Shown here: piece by piece, positions 1 to 6,686 of the stretch
Layout of the letters: the number at the start of each line of letters is the position of its first letter
Position numbering within the stretch: position 1 is the stretch's first letter
From: Vicinamibacterales bacterium
Lineage (GTDB): Bacteria; Acidobacteriota; Vicinamibacteria; Vicinamibacterales; Fen-181
Direction of reading: 5' to 3'
DNA length: 64,000 bases
Assembly: GCA_036504215.1 (NCBI GenBank)
Contig: DASXVO010000079.1
Coordinates: forward strand, 1-64,000
The notes under the pieces: generated by a model
The model's database searches: none
The model's input: only the letters and a program-made list of their open reading frames with translations
Told to the model about the DNA's origin: nothing
Made by a program: the position numbers and the translations under genes

Positions 1-515
1 TGGTTGAGGATGTCCGGCCGCGCATCGAGCACGGTGCGGAGCGGTTCCTCCTTGCCCTGGAAGTCGGGGATCAACACCTCAATCCGGCAGTCGGGCCGGC
101 GGCGTCGAATCCCGGCGATCGTCTCGGCGAAGATCGACGCCCCGCCGTCCGCCAGGTCGTCGCGGTCAACCGAGGTGATGACCACGTAGCGCAGCCGCAT
201 CTCGTCGACGGCGTTCGCCACCCGCTCGGGTTCGGCCGTGTCGAGGCCGGCCGGACGGCCGTGCGCCACCGCGCAATACGGACAGTTGCGCGTGCACACG
301 TCACCGAGAATCATGAACGTCGCGGTACCGTGGTGCCAGCACTCGCCGATGTTCGGGCAGTGCGCTTCCTCGCAGACGGTATTGAGATGGAGTTCGCCCA
401 TCAGCCGCTTCAGCCGAAGGTAGCTCGGTGACCCGGGCGCTTTGACCTTGAGCCACGCAGGCTTCGCTTCGCGGTGTCGGACGAGGACCAGCGGGTTCTC
501 TATGGACGTGGACAT
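1..515 (-). CDS. lipA: Lipoyl synthase (3' part outside window)
   Basis: Radical-SAM enzyme that inserts two sulfurs into protein-bound octanoyl groups to make lipoate for the 2-oxoacid dehydrogenases and the glycine cleavage system. The gene runs off the left edge; 171 N-terminal residues are visible. They carry the auxiliary-cluster motif CEEAHCPNIGEC (C48, C53, C59) and the radical-SAM motif CTRNCPYC (C74, C78, C81), at the positions expected in LipA. The ATG at 515 fits the family's N-terminus, followed by a PAWLKVKAPGSPSYLRLK stretch. A TATTAT -10-like hexamer lies at 535-540 on the minus strand without a convincing -35. The upstream neighbour at 612 is divergent. Confidence 0.96.
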   Translation of the reverse strand, partial: MSTSIENPLVLVRHREAKPAWLKVKAPGSPSYLRLKRLMGELHLNTVCEEAHCPNIGECWHHGTATFMILGDVCTRNCPYCAVAHGRPAGLDTAEPERVANAVDEMRLRYVVITSVDRDDLADGGASIFAETIAGIRRRRPDCRIEVLIPDFQGKEEPLRTVLDARPDILN

Positions 516-611
516 ACCAGGTGATTACCTTCTAATAATAGCAGACGCGGTTCCGAAGACCAGACGGACCGCACCGACGACCACATCGCTGATTCCGGGA
601 GGAGTGTTCGA

Positions 612-1343
612 ATGACGGCGCCACGTCTCTCCGCCACATGGCTCGGCCACGGCACCTTCGTGCTCGAGTCCGAAGAAGGACGGCAGATCCTGCTCGACCC
701 CTGGATCGAGACCAACCCCGCCTGCCCCGCGAGCTGGAAGGGGGGTGGGTGGCAGAAACAGCTGGGCGCGCTCGATCTGATCCTTGTCACGCACGGTCAC
801 TCCGACCATAGCGCTGACGCGTTGCCGGTCGCCAAGGCCACCGGGGCGCCCGTCGTGTCGGTGTACGAGATCTGCAGCTGGCTGAAGGCCAAGGGCGCAC
901 CTGCCGTGAGCGGAATGAACAAGGGCGGCACGCAGGAGATCGCGGGGCTGCGCGTGACCCACGTGCACGCGGACCACAGCAGTACCTGCGAGGAACGCGG
1001 ACAGATCATCGCACTGGGCGAGCCGGGCGGCTTTGTCATCGCCTTCACGAATGGCGCGACGGTGTACTTCGCCGGCGACACGGCGCTCTTCGGCGACATG
1101 GCCCTCATCAAAGAGCTCCACGAGCCGACGCTCGCGTTTCTGCCGATCGGCGATCACTTCACCATGGGGCCGAAGGCAGCGGCCGCGGCGTGCCGGCTGC
1201 TCGGCGTGCGCCAGGTCGTGCCGATGCACTACGGAACGTTTCCGGTGCTGACCGGAACACCGGCCGAGCTGCGCTCGCTGGTCGAGCCGGGCGTGAGGGT
1301 CACCGAACTCGAGGCCGGGCGGAAGACGGTGCTCACCGTCTGA
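612..1343 (+). CDS. UlaG-like metal-dependent hydrolase (UPF0173 family)
   Basis: Metallo-beta-lactamase-fold hydrolase of 243 residues, the usual length of the UPF0173/UlaG-like group. Metal ligands are visible: H61-x-H63-x-D65-H66 in THGHSDHSAD, a second histidine cluster HVHADH (117-122), the metal-bridging aspartate of FAGDTALFGD (D156) and a late MHYGTFP histidine. The substrate cannot be read from sequence; relatives are annotated as phosphodiesterases or lactonases. No signal peptide, so probably cytoplasmic. The start at 612 follows a strong GGGAGGAG ribosome site. It is divergent from lipA and convergent with the lipoprotein gene, 12 bases apart. Confidence 0.9.
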   Translation: MTAPRLSATWLGHGTFVLESEEGRQILLDPWIETNPACPASWKGGGWQKQLGALDLILVTHGHSDHSADALPVAKATGAPVVSVYEICSWLKAKGAPAVSGMNKGGTQEIAGLRVTHVHADHSSTCEERGQIIALGEPGGFVIAFTNGATVYFAGDTALFGDMALIKELHEPTLAFLPIGDHFTMGPKAAAAACRLLGVRQVVPMHYGTFPVLTGTPAELRSLVEPGVRVTELEAGRKTVLTV

Positions 1344-1355
1344 GAAATCCCGCGC

Positions 1356-1901
1356 TCAGTCCGCCCGGTCCGCATGCAAGACGATGACGAGCGTTCCGGG
1401 CCGGAGCACGCTGAGGGTCGGGTCCGGGTACGGCGAGATGAGCGTGACCGACCCGATGGCTCTTCCCACGCGGTCGAGGACGGGGCCGCGCGCGACGGCG
1501 GCGCGGTGCCCGCCGTAGAGCCGTGCGAGCTTCGTTCGGTCGTAGCGGGCGACGCTGCCGAAGGCTTCGAGCGGATCCAACGGCTGTACCGTCCAGGCGT
1601 CCTTCGGCACGTCGATCGTCGCGCCGCTCGACGCCAGCACACGGTCCCGGACGCGCTCGATGTCTTCCGGGATCTGCTCGACGGTGTAGTCGCCGGCGGG
1701 CGCGGCCGCGGGAACGAATAGACGGGCAAGCGCCGCCGTGTCGGTTGGTGGGACCACGGTGCCGGCGGGCAGTCCCGGTGGCTGGGAGCCACAACTGCCC
1801 AACAGCGCGGCGGCGAGGGCGGCGCCGCACAGCCGTGCCGCTTGCCTTGACAGAATTGGACGCCGGCGGTAGTGTTTGAAGAACGAAATGCCGTTCCGCA
1901 T
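1356..1901 (-). CDS. Putative lipoprotein, function unknown
   Basis: A 181-residue protein with an Arg-rich N-terminus, a hydrophobic stretch (about 25-36) and a lipobox LLGSC placing the lipidated cysteine at C37. This suggests export and anchoring to a membrane. The mature part (Pro/Ala-rich linker, then a mixed alpha/beta region ending near residue 181) was not recognised as a known domain. The ATG at 1901 is chosen because an upstream ATG (1943) would add residues that overlap the divergent IclR gene. Only 12 bases separate the two divergent start codons, so the promoter of each would lie inside the other gene or its leader. Confidence 0.6.
   Translation of the reverse strand: MRNGISFFKHYRRRPILSRQAARLCGAALAAALLGSCGSQPPGLPAGTVVPPTDTAALARLFVPAAAPAGDYTVEQIPEDIERVRDRVLASSGATIDVPKDAWTVQPLDPLEAFGSVARYDRTKLARLYGGHRAAVARGPVLDRVGRAIGSVTLISPYPDPTLSVLRPGTLVIVLHADRAD
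1847..1875 (+). promoter_or_regulatory. Sigma-70-type promoter for the IclR gene
   Basis: TTGACA (1847-1852), a 17-bp spacer, then TAGTGT (1870-1875). The -35 is a perfect consensus; the -10 matches 3 of 6, including the conserved first TA and last T. Transcription from about 1882 supports the GTG at 1914 rather than the GTG at 1872, which falls inside the -10. The promoter lies within the start of the divergent lipoprotein gene. Confidence 0.5.
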
Positions 1902-1913
1902 AGTGGAATCCCA

Positions 1914-2687
1914 GTGACCGACGGTCAGGTTTCCTCGTCCCACGCCGGCAGTCTAACCTCGGTCGACAAGGCCTTCGACGTCTGCGAGGCGCTGTCGCAC
2001 GAACCGGATGGCATGAGTGTATCCGAGCTGGCGCGCGTCCTGAAACAGCCGCGTCCGAGCGTGCACCGGCTGCTCGCCGTGTTGCGGCGGCGCGGGTACG
2101 TCCGGCAGGACGAGGAATCGCAACGGTACAGTTTGAGCATCAAGATGCTCGATCTGTCGTTTCGCGTGCTGGGGCGGTCGGAATTGCGGCTGCACGCGTA
2201 CCAGGTTCTGCGCGACTATGCGGCGCAATCGGGGCACCGCACGTTCCTGGCCGTGCCCGCGTCAGGGGAAGTGACGTACATCTGGAAGGCGGCAGCCGAC
2301 GACGTGGCCATGCGGACCGTGTTCGGCAAGGAGATGCCGGCGCACTGTTCCGTGTATTTCGACCCTGGGCAGACCAGCCGCCGCCTGAGTTGCCTCCGCC
2401 TGGTCGAGGCCCGTGACATCTCGCGCAGCGACGAGATGGTGAAGCGGCTGCCAGACGCGGGCGCCCCCGGTTCGTCATCCGAGGTTCCCGCCGGGCAGCG
2501 CATGTTCTGCACCTGCGCTCCGGTGTTCGACTATACGGGCCGCGAGGTCGCACGGGTGGGGGTCTTCGGTCACGGGCCGGACGACCGACCCATCCTGGGC
2601 GTGCACAACCGCGGGGCGTGGGAGTTGGCGAGGCACATCTCCCTTCGCCTCGGGTATCTGTCGGCGATGGCGATGGGCGTCGCGTAG
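1914..2687 (+). CDS. IclR-family transcriptional regulator
   Basis: A 257-residue regulator with an N-terminal winged helix-turn-helix (about 15-75, with SVSELARVLKQPRPSVHRLL typical of IclR) and a C-terminal effector-binding domain (about 90-250). IclR proteins bind small organic acids or aromatics and control catabolic operons; the effector here is unknown. Cysteines in the effector domain (for example MFCTCAPVFDY) sit where some relatives bind ligands. The start at GTG 1914 is preferred because the 1872 GTG overlaps the probable -10 box. The gene lies 27 bases upstream of a ferredoxin with its own strong ribosome site, so co-transcription is possible. Confidence 0.88.
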   Translation: MTDGQVSSSHAGSLTSVDKAFDVCEALSHEPDGMSVSELARVLKQPRPSVHRLLAVLRRRGYVRQDEESQRYSLSIKMLDLSFRVLGRSELRLHAYQVLRDYAAQSGHRTFLAVPASGEVTYIWKAAADDVAMRTVFGKEMPAHCSVYFDPGQTSRRLSCLRLVEARDISRSDEMVKRLPDAGAPGSSSEVPAGQRMFCTCAPVFDYTGREVARVGVFGHGPDDRPILGVHNRGAWELARHISLRLGYLSAMAMGVA

Positions 2688-2714
2688 CGACACGTAAGGA
2701 GAAGCGGAGGAAGC

Positions 2715-2975
2715 ATGGCGTACGTAATCTGCGAACCCTGCATCGGGACGAAGGACACAGCGTGCGTGGATGTTTGTCCGGTCGATTGCATCCACCCGAG
2801 AAAGGACGAAGGCGACTTCGCCACGGCGGAACTTCTCTACATTCATCCGGACGAGTGCATCGACTGCGGCGCCTGTGTTCCGGCGTGCCCCGTGGAGGCG
2901 ATCTTCGCACTCGACGAGGTGCCCGAAAAGTGGAAGAACTTCATCCAGATCAACGCGGAGCACTTCCAGAAGTAG
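2715..2975 (+). CDS. fdxA: 7Fe-type bacterial ferredoxin
   Basis: Small electron carrier of 86 residues with two iron-sulfur motifs. The first (C9-x7-C17-x3-C21-P) lacks the middle cysteine of a standard CxxCxxC site (Thr at 12), the pattern of the [3Fe-4S] half of Azotobacter FdI/FdxA-like proteins. The second (C48-x2-C51-x2-C54-x3-C58-P) is a complete [4Fe-4S] site. An extra C6 is also present. The C-terminal EVPEKWKNFIQIN segment matches FdxA-type ferredoxins. A strong ribosome site (GGAGGA) precedes ATG 2715. It sits just before nuoB and nuoI, suggesting a shared electron-transfer role. Confidence 0.92.
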   Translation: MAYVICEPCIGTKDTACVDVCPVDCIHPRKDEGDFATAELLYIHPDECIDCGACVPACPVEAIFALDEVPEKWKNFIQINAEHFQK

Positions 2976-2997
2976 GAGCCACGAGCCAGGATTTTGG

Positions 2998-3035
2998 AAT
3001 CGGGAACTGAGGATCGAGACGGCCGGTTCCTGATT
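2998..3035. other. Stem-loop between ferredoxin gene and nuoB
   Basis: Ten-base arms AATCGGGAAC (2998-3007) and GTTCCTGATT (3026-3035) pair with one mismatch across an 18-base loop. There is no long T run after it, so it may be a weak terminator or an RNA-processing/stability element lowering nuoB-nuoI expression relative to the ferredoxin. Confidence 0.4.
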
Positions 3036-3076
3036 TCTGGCGTGGGGACGGGGTAGAAGGCAGGGAGGCGTTCGAG

Positions 3077-3607
3077 ATGGGCCTGATTGATCACAAGTTC
3101 CAGGACAACTTCATCACCACCAATCTCGACACGGTGCTCAACTGGGCCCGGCAGTCTTCGCTCTGGCCGATGGGATTCGGCTTGGCCTGCTGCGCGATCG
3201 AGATGATGGCGACAGGCGGGCCGCGGTTCGACATCGCCCGGTTCGGTGCCGAGGTGTTCCGTGCGTCACCGCGGCAGGCCGACCTGATGATTGTCGCCGG
3301 CACGGTGACCAAGAAAATGGCGCCCGTCCTGCGGAGGCTGTACGACCAGATGCCCGAGCCGAAGTGGGTCATCTCGATGGGGAGCTGCTCGAACGCGGGC
3401 GGGCCGTTCCCAACCTACAGCGTGCTGCAGGGTGTGGACAAGGTGGTGCCGGTGGATGTCTACATCTCCGGCTGTCCACCGCGTCCAGAGGCGCTGCTCT
3501 ACGGTTTGATGCGGCTGCAGGACAAGATTCGGAAGGAAGGGACCGTGTTCCGCAAGGAGCGGGTGATCAAGGTCGGCCAAACCGAACCGATCCTGGTGGA
3601 AGGGTAG
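3077..3607 (+). CDS. nuoB: NADH-quinone oxidoreductase subunit B (NuoB-like)
   Basis: The 176-residue subunit that holds the N2 [4Fe-4S] cluster and passes electrons to quinone in complex I and related group 4 hydrogenases. All four cluster ligands are present: C38 and C39 in [11 protein letters not shown]104 in [13 protein letters not shown]133 in [11 protein letters not shown]. The length matches canonical NuoB. A GGGAGG site precedes ATG 3077. Only nuoI follows; nuoA, nuoC, nuoD and the membrane subunits are absent from this window, so the partners must be encoded elsewhere or this is a second, partial copy. Confidence 0.94.
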   Translation: MGLIDHKFQDNFITTNLDTVLNWARQSSLWPMGFGLACCAIEMMATGGPRFDIARFGAEVFRASPRQADLMIVAGTVTKKMAPVLRRLYDQMPEPKWVISMGSCSNAGGPFPTYSVLQGVDKVVPVDVYISGCPPRPEALLYGLMRLQDKIRKEGTVFRKERVIKVGQTEPILVEG

Positions 3608-3611
3608 CGCG

Positions 3612-4073
3612 ATGAGCAATTTGGTTCGGACAATCTTCCTGGTGGACCTCCTCAAAGGCCTGTGGCTCACCTTGACCTACACGCCCCAGCCGGCGTTCAC
3701 GTTCCAGTACCCGCTGGAACGGCGGCCGACGGCTCCGCGGTTCCGCGGCCTGCTTCGACTGCAACTCGAGCCCGGCACCGGCGCGCAAACCTGCATCGTC
3801 TGTGACCAGTGCGCGAAGGCCTGTCCCGACGATCTCATCTCGCTCGGGGGACACCGTGAGCCGGGGATGAAGCTGAAGACGCTGGACTATTTCGACTTCA
3901 ACCTGTCGCGGTGCAGTTTCTGCGGACTGTGCGCCGAGGTCTGCCCGACCAAGCCCGTCAAGGCGCTCATCATGAGCGAGGATTACGAGCTCGGCACGTA
4001 CAGCCGGGAGTCTCAGGTGCTGCGGGTTGACCAGATGTACGACGGCGTGCCGATCGAGCGGTACACGCACTGA
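3612..4073 (+). CDS. nuoI: NADH-quinone oxidoreductase subunit I (NuoI-like)
   Basis: An 8Fe ferredoxin-like subunit of 153 residues that links the peripheral arm of complex I to NuoB. Two complete [4Fe-4S] motifs are visible, C61-x2-C64-x2-C67-x3-C71 and C101-x2-C104-x2-C107-x3-C111, plus the family's IMSEDYELGTYSRE segment. The start is 4 bases after the nuoB stop, so the pair is almost certainly co-translated. No other complex I gene follows; a 199-base gap and an unrelated protease gene come next. Confidence 0.93.
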   Translation: MSNLVRTIFLVDLLKGLWLTLTYTPQPAFTFQYPLERRPTAPRFRGLLRLQLEPGTGAQTCIVCDQCAKACPDDLISLGGHREPGMKLKTLDYFDFNLSRCSFCGLCAEVCPTKPVKALIMSEDYELGTYSRESQVLRVDQMYDGVPIERYTH

Positions 4074-4272
4074 CCACAACGTTCCGCTCGTTGCTGGCGG
4101 CACCGCATGAGTTGGTTCGAGCCGGAGCCTCGCGGCCGGAAGATGGAACGCAGAATGCATCGGTAGAACGAAACGTGTCGGACGGCACGCGCGGAGCGGG
4201 AAAACAGGACGAGAATCGTAAGACGAGTTTCCTTGGTCACGCCCGGCCCGCCGTTGGCACACTGCTGATACG

Positions 4273-5823
4273 ATGAAATCCCGACACGCTTCTGTGTGGA
4301 GAGCCCTCATGACGCCTCGCACCAAGCTCGCTGTCGCGATCTTCGTGATCGTTCCCGCGCTGTCCCTGGTGCTGTTCGCCGCCGGAAAGCCCAGCGTGGC
4401 GACGGCAGCGCTGCAAGTGTCGCTGGCCGAAATCCTGTACGACCAGGCCGACTATCGGTCGGCCATGCGGATCTATCTCCGCGCGACCGAATGCGACGAT
4501 GCGAAGGTCCGCGACCGGGCCCGCGCGGGCACGATCCGGGCCGCGCTGCGCATCGCCGAATTCGGCATCGCGGCAACGCAGCTGTCGCCGCTTCGTGCGG
4601 GGAGTGCGGCCGACCCCGACGTCCTGGCCCTGGCCGGCGACACGCTGTGGGCCTCGGGCCGTTTCGACGAGGCCGAATCGGCCTATCGTGATTCCCTGGC
4701 GCTCGACGCGGCGAATGCCCGCGGGCACAACGGGATGGCGCGGGCGCTGGCGTCCAAGAGCCAGCTCGACGCCGCGCTCGACGAGGTCTACGCGGCGCTT
4801 CGCTCGACGCCCGGTGATCCGGAGCTGCAGCACACGCTGGGATCGGTACTCGAGCGGATGCGGCGGTACCCGGATGCGGTGGTTGCGTACGAGATCTTCA
4901 TGAACACGCTGCCGCACTCGGGACAGGCCGAGTCGGGGTGGTGGACACGCAACCACGTGGCGTTCCTCAAGTCCTTCAACGGCACCGTGCCGTTCGAGAT
5001 CGTGTCCCGCGACGACCGTCGTCGTCACGTGATCGACTTCCGCCTCGAGAACGGGAAGGTGATCGTGAAGGCGAGCGTCAACGGCAGCCGGCCGATGGAC
5101 TTCGCGATCGACACGGGTGCCGAGCAGACGGTCGTGACCGAGAAGACGGCCCGGAAGCTGGGGCTCCGGCCGATGCTCCAGACCCTGTCGGCAGGCGTGG
5201 GGCTGTACGGGATGCGCGGGCTGCTGGTCGGCAAGATTCAGGCGCTCGAGATCGGCACGCTGACCGTGAAGAACATTCCGTGCCTCATCAAGTCGCCTGC
5301 GCTCCGGGGATTGCCCGTGGACGAGACGAACGGGATCTCGCCGGTGGCCCTCGGGCTGTCGATGACCGTGGACTACAGGAACCGGCGCCTGACGATCGGC
5401 GAGCCGGATTCCGTCGGTGACGGCATCGTTGCCGAGTTGCCGCTGCGACTCAATCGCCTGGCCACCGTCCGCGGCGACGTGAACGGGAATCCGGCCAGCT
5501 TCATCGTGGACACGGGCGGCGAGGCAATCTCGCTGAACGAAAGCACGGCGCGCGGGTTGTTCAAGCCGGACGATCGCCGGCGCATCAAGCTGCTGGTGTA
5601 CGGCGCTTCGGGGTGGGATCCCGACGCGTATCTGCTGCCCGGCGTCAACCTGGCCTTCGGCGACGTCACGCTCGCCAACCAGCCGGTGATGGTGCTGAAC
5701 CTGCGCGCGCCGAGCGTGCTGCTCGGCTACGAAATCGGCGGGATCGTCGGCTATCGGTTCCTGAGCAAGTACCGCGTAGAGTTCGACCTGAAGCAGAGTC
5801 TGCTCCGCCTGCGCACGCTCTGA
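4273..5823 (+). CDS. TPR protein with two retropepsin-like aspartyl protease domains
   Basis: A 516-residue protein with an N-terminal hydrophobic segment (about 18-40; signal or anchor), TPR-like helices (about 45-230) and two tandem retropepsin-like domains. The catalytic motifs are FAIDTGAE (D280) and FIVDTGGE (D413). Retropepsins normally dimerise so that two Asp-Thr-Gly loops make one site; here two copies in one chain could form an internal pseudo-dimer, as in pepsin. The TPR part may position a protein substrate or partner. ATG 4309 is an alternative start that keeps the signal segment. It overlaps the next gene as TGATG, implying translational coupling. Confidence 0.82.
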   Translation: MKSRHASVWRALMTPRTKLAVAIFVIVPALSLVLFAAGKPSVATAALQVSLAEILYDQADYRSAMRIYLRATECDDAKVRDRARAGTIRAALRIAEFGIAATQLSPLRAGSAADPDVLALAGDTLWASGRFDEAESAYRDSLALDAANARGHNGMARALASKSQLDAALDEVYAALRSTPGDPELQHTLGSVLERMRRYPDAVVAYEIFMNTLPHSGQAESGWWTRNHVAFLKSFNGTVPFEIVSRDDRRRHVIDFRLENGKVIVKASVNGSRPMDFAIDTGAEQTVVTEKTARKLGLRPMLQTLSAGVGLYGMRGLLVGKIQALEIGTLTVKNIPCLIKSPALRGLPVDETNGISPVALGLSMTVDYRNRRLTIGEPDSVGDGIVAELPLRLNRLATVRGDVNGNPASFIVDTGGEAISLNESTARGLFKPDDRRRIKLLVYGASGWDPDAYLLPGVNLAFGDVTLANQPVMVLNLRAPSVLLGYEIGGIVGYRFLSKYRVEFDLKQSLLRLRTL

Positions 5824-6686
5824 TGCCCGCCTGTTTCTTCGCGTCCGATTTGCACGGCCGCATACGGCGCTACAACTCGCTCATCGGGGCGATCGAGGCC
5901 GAACGGCCGGCTGGCGTGTTCCTCGGCGGCGACCTCCTGCCGTCCGGCTTCGGCATGGCCGGGTCCGTCGACCCGGATCACCTGGACTTCATCAACGGCT
6001 TTCTGGCCCCGCAGCTCGAGCGACTTCACTCCGTTCTTGGCCGCGACTATCCGGACATCTTCGTTATCCTGGGGAACGACGACCCGAGGGCTGAGGAAGC
6101 GGCTGTGCTGGATGCGGCCGCGCGCGGCGTGTGGCACTACGTTCACGATTGTCGAGTGGAGTGGCGGACCTTCGACGTCTACGGCTACGCCTGCGTGCCG
6201 CCCACGCCGTTTCGACTGAAGGACTGGGAGCGGTACGACGTGTCGCGGTTCGTCGATCCGGGCTGCCTGTCGCCCGAGGAAGGGTGGCGCAGCATCCCGG
6301 TGCCGGACCACGTCGTGCGCTACGGGACGATCCAGGGGGATCTCGAACTCCTCGTCGGGGATCGCCCCGTGGACCGCGCGATCATGCTGTTCCACTCTCC
6401 GCCGTACAAGACCGTTCTCGACCGCGCGGCGCTCGACGGGGTCACGGTCGACTACGCCCCGGTGGACGTGCACGTCGGCAGCATCGCCGTGCAGCGGTTC
6501 CTCGAGCGGCGCCAGCCGCTGGTAACGCTGCACGGGCACGTGCACGAGTCTGCCCGACTGACCGGGGAGTGGCGGACACGACTCGGAGAGACGCAGGCCT
6601 TCTCGGCCGCTCACGACGGTCCGGAACTGGCGCTCGTGAGATTCGACCCCGAGCACGCCGCGGCCGCCACGCGGGAACTGATCTAG
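5823..6686 (+). CDS. Metallophosphoesterase, calcineurin-like
   Basis: A 287-residue phosphoesterase. The five metal-site motifs of the calcineurin-like superfamily are visible in order: ASDLHG (D9, H11), GGDLLP (D37), GNDDP, a histidine in FHSPPYKT, and HGHVHES near the C-terminus. The second-motif histidine of GNHE is replaced by Asp (GNDD), as in several small bacterial branches. The substrate cannot be inferred. The ATG overlaps the stop of the protease gene (TGATG). Its stop codon overlaps that of the convergent PEP-binding gene in a CTAG. Confidence 0.88.
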   Translation: MPACFFASDLHGRIRRYNSLIGAIEAERPAGVFLGGDLLPSGFGMAGSVDPDHLDFINGFLAPQLERLHSVLGRDYPDIFVILGNDDPRAEEAAVLDAAARGVWHYVHDCRVEWRTFDVYGYACVPPTPFRLKDWERYDVSRFVDPGCLSPEEGWRSIPVPDHVVRYGTIQGDLELLVGDRPVDRAIMLFHSPPYKTVLDRAALDGVTVDYAPVDVHVGSIAVQRFLERRQPLVTLHGHVHESARLTGEWRTRLGETQAFSAAHDGPELALVRFDPEHAAAATRELI

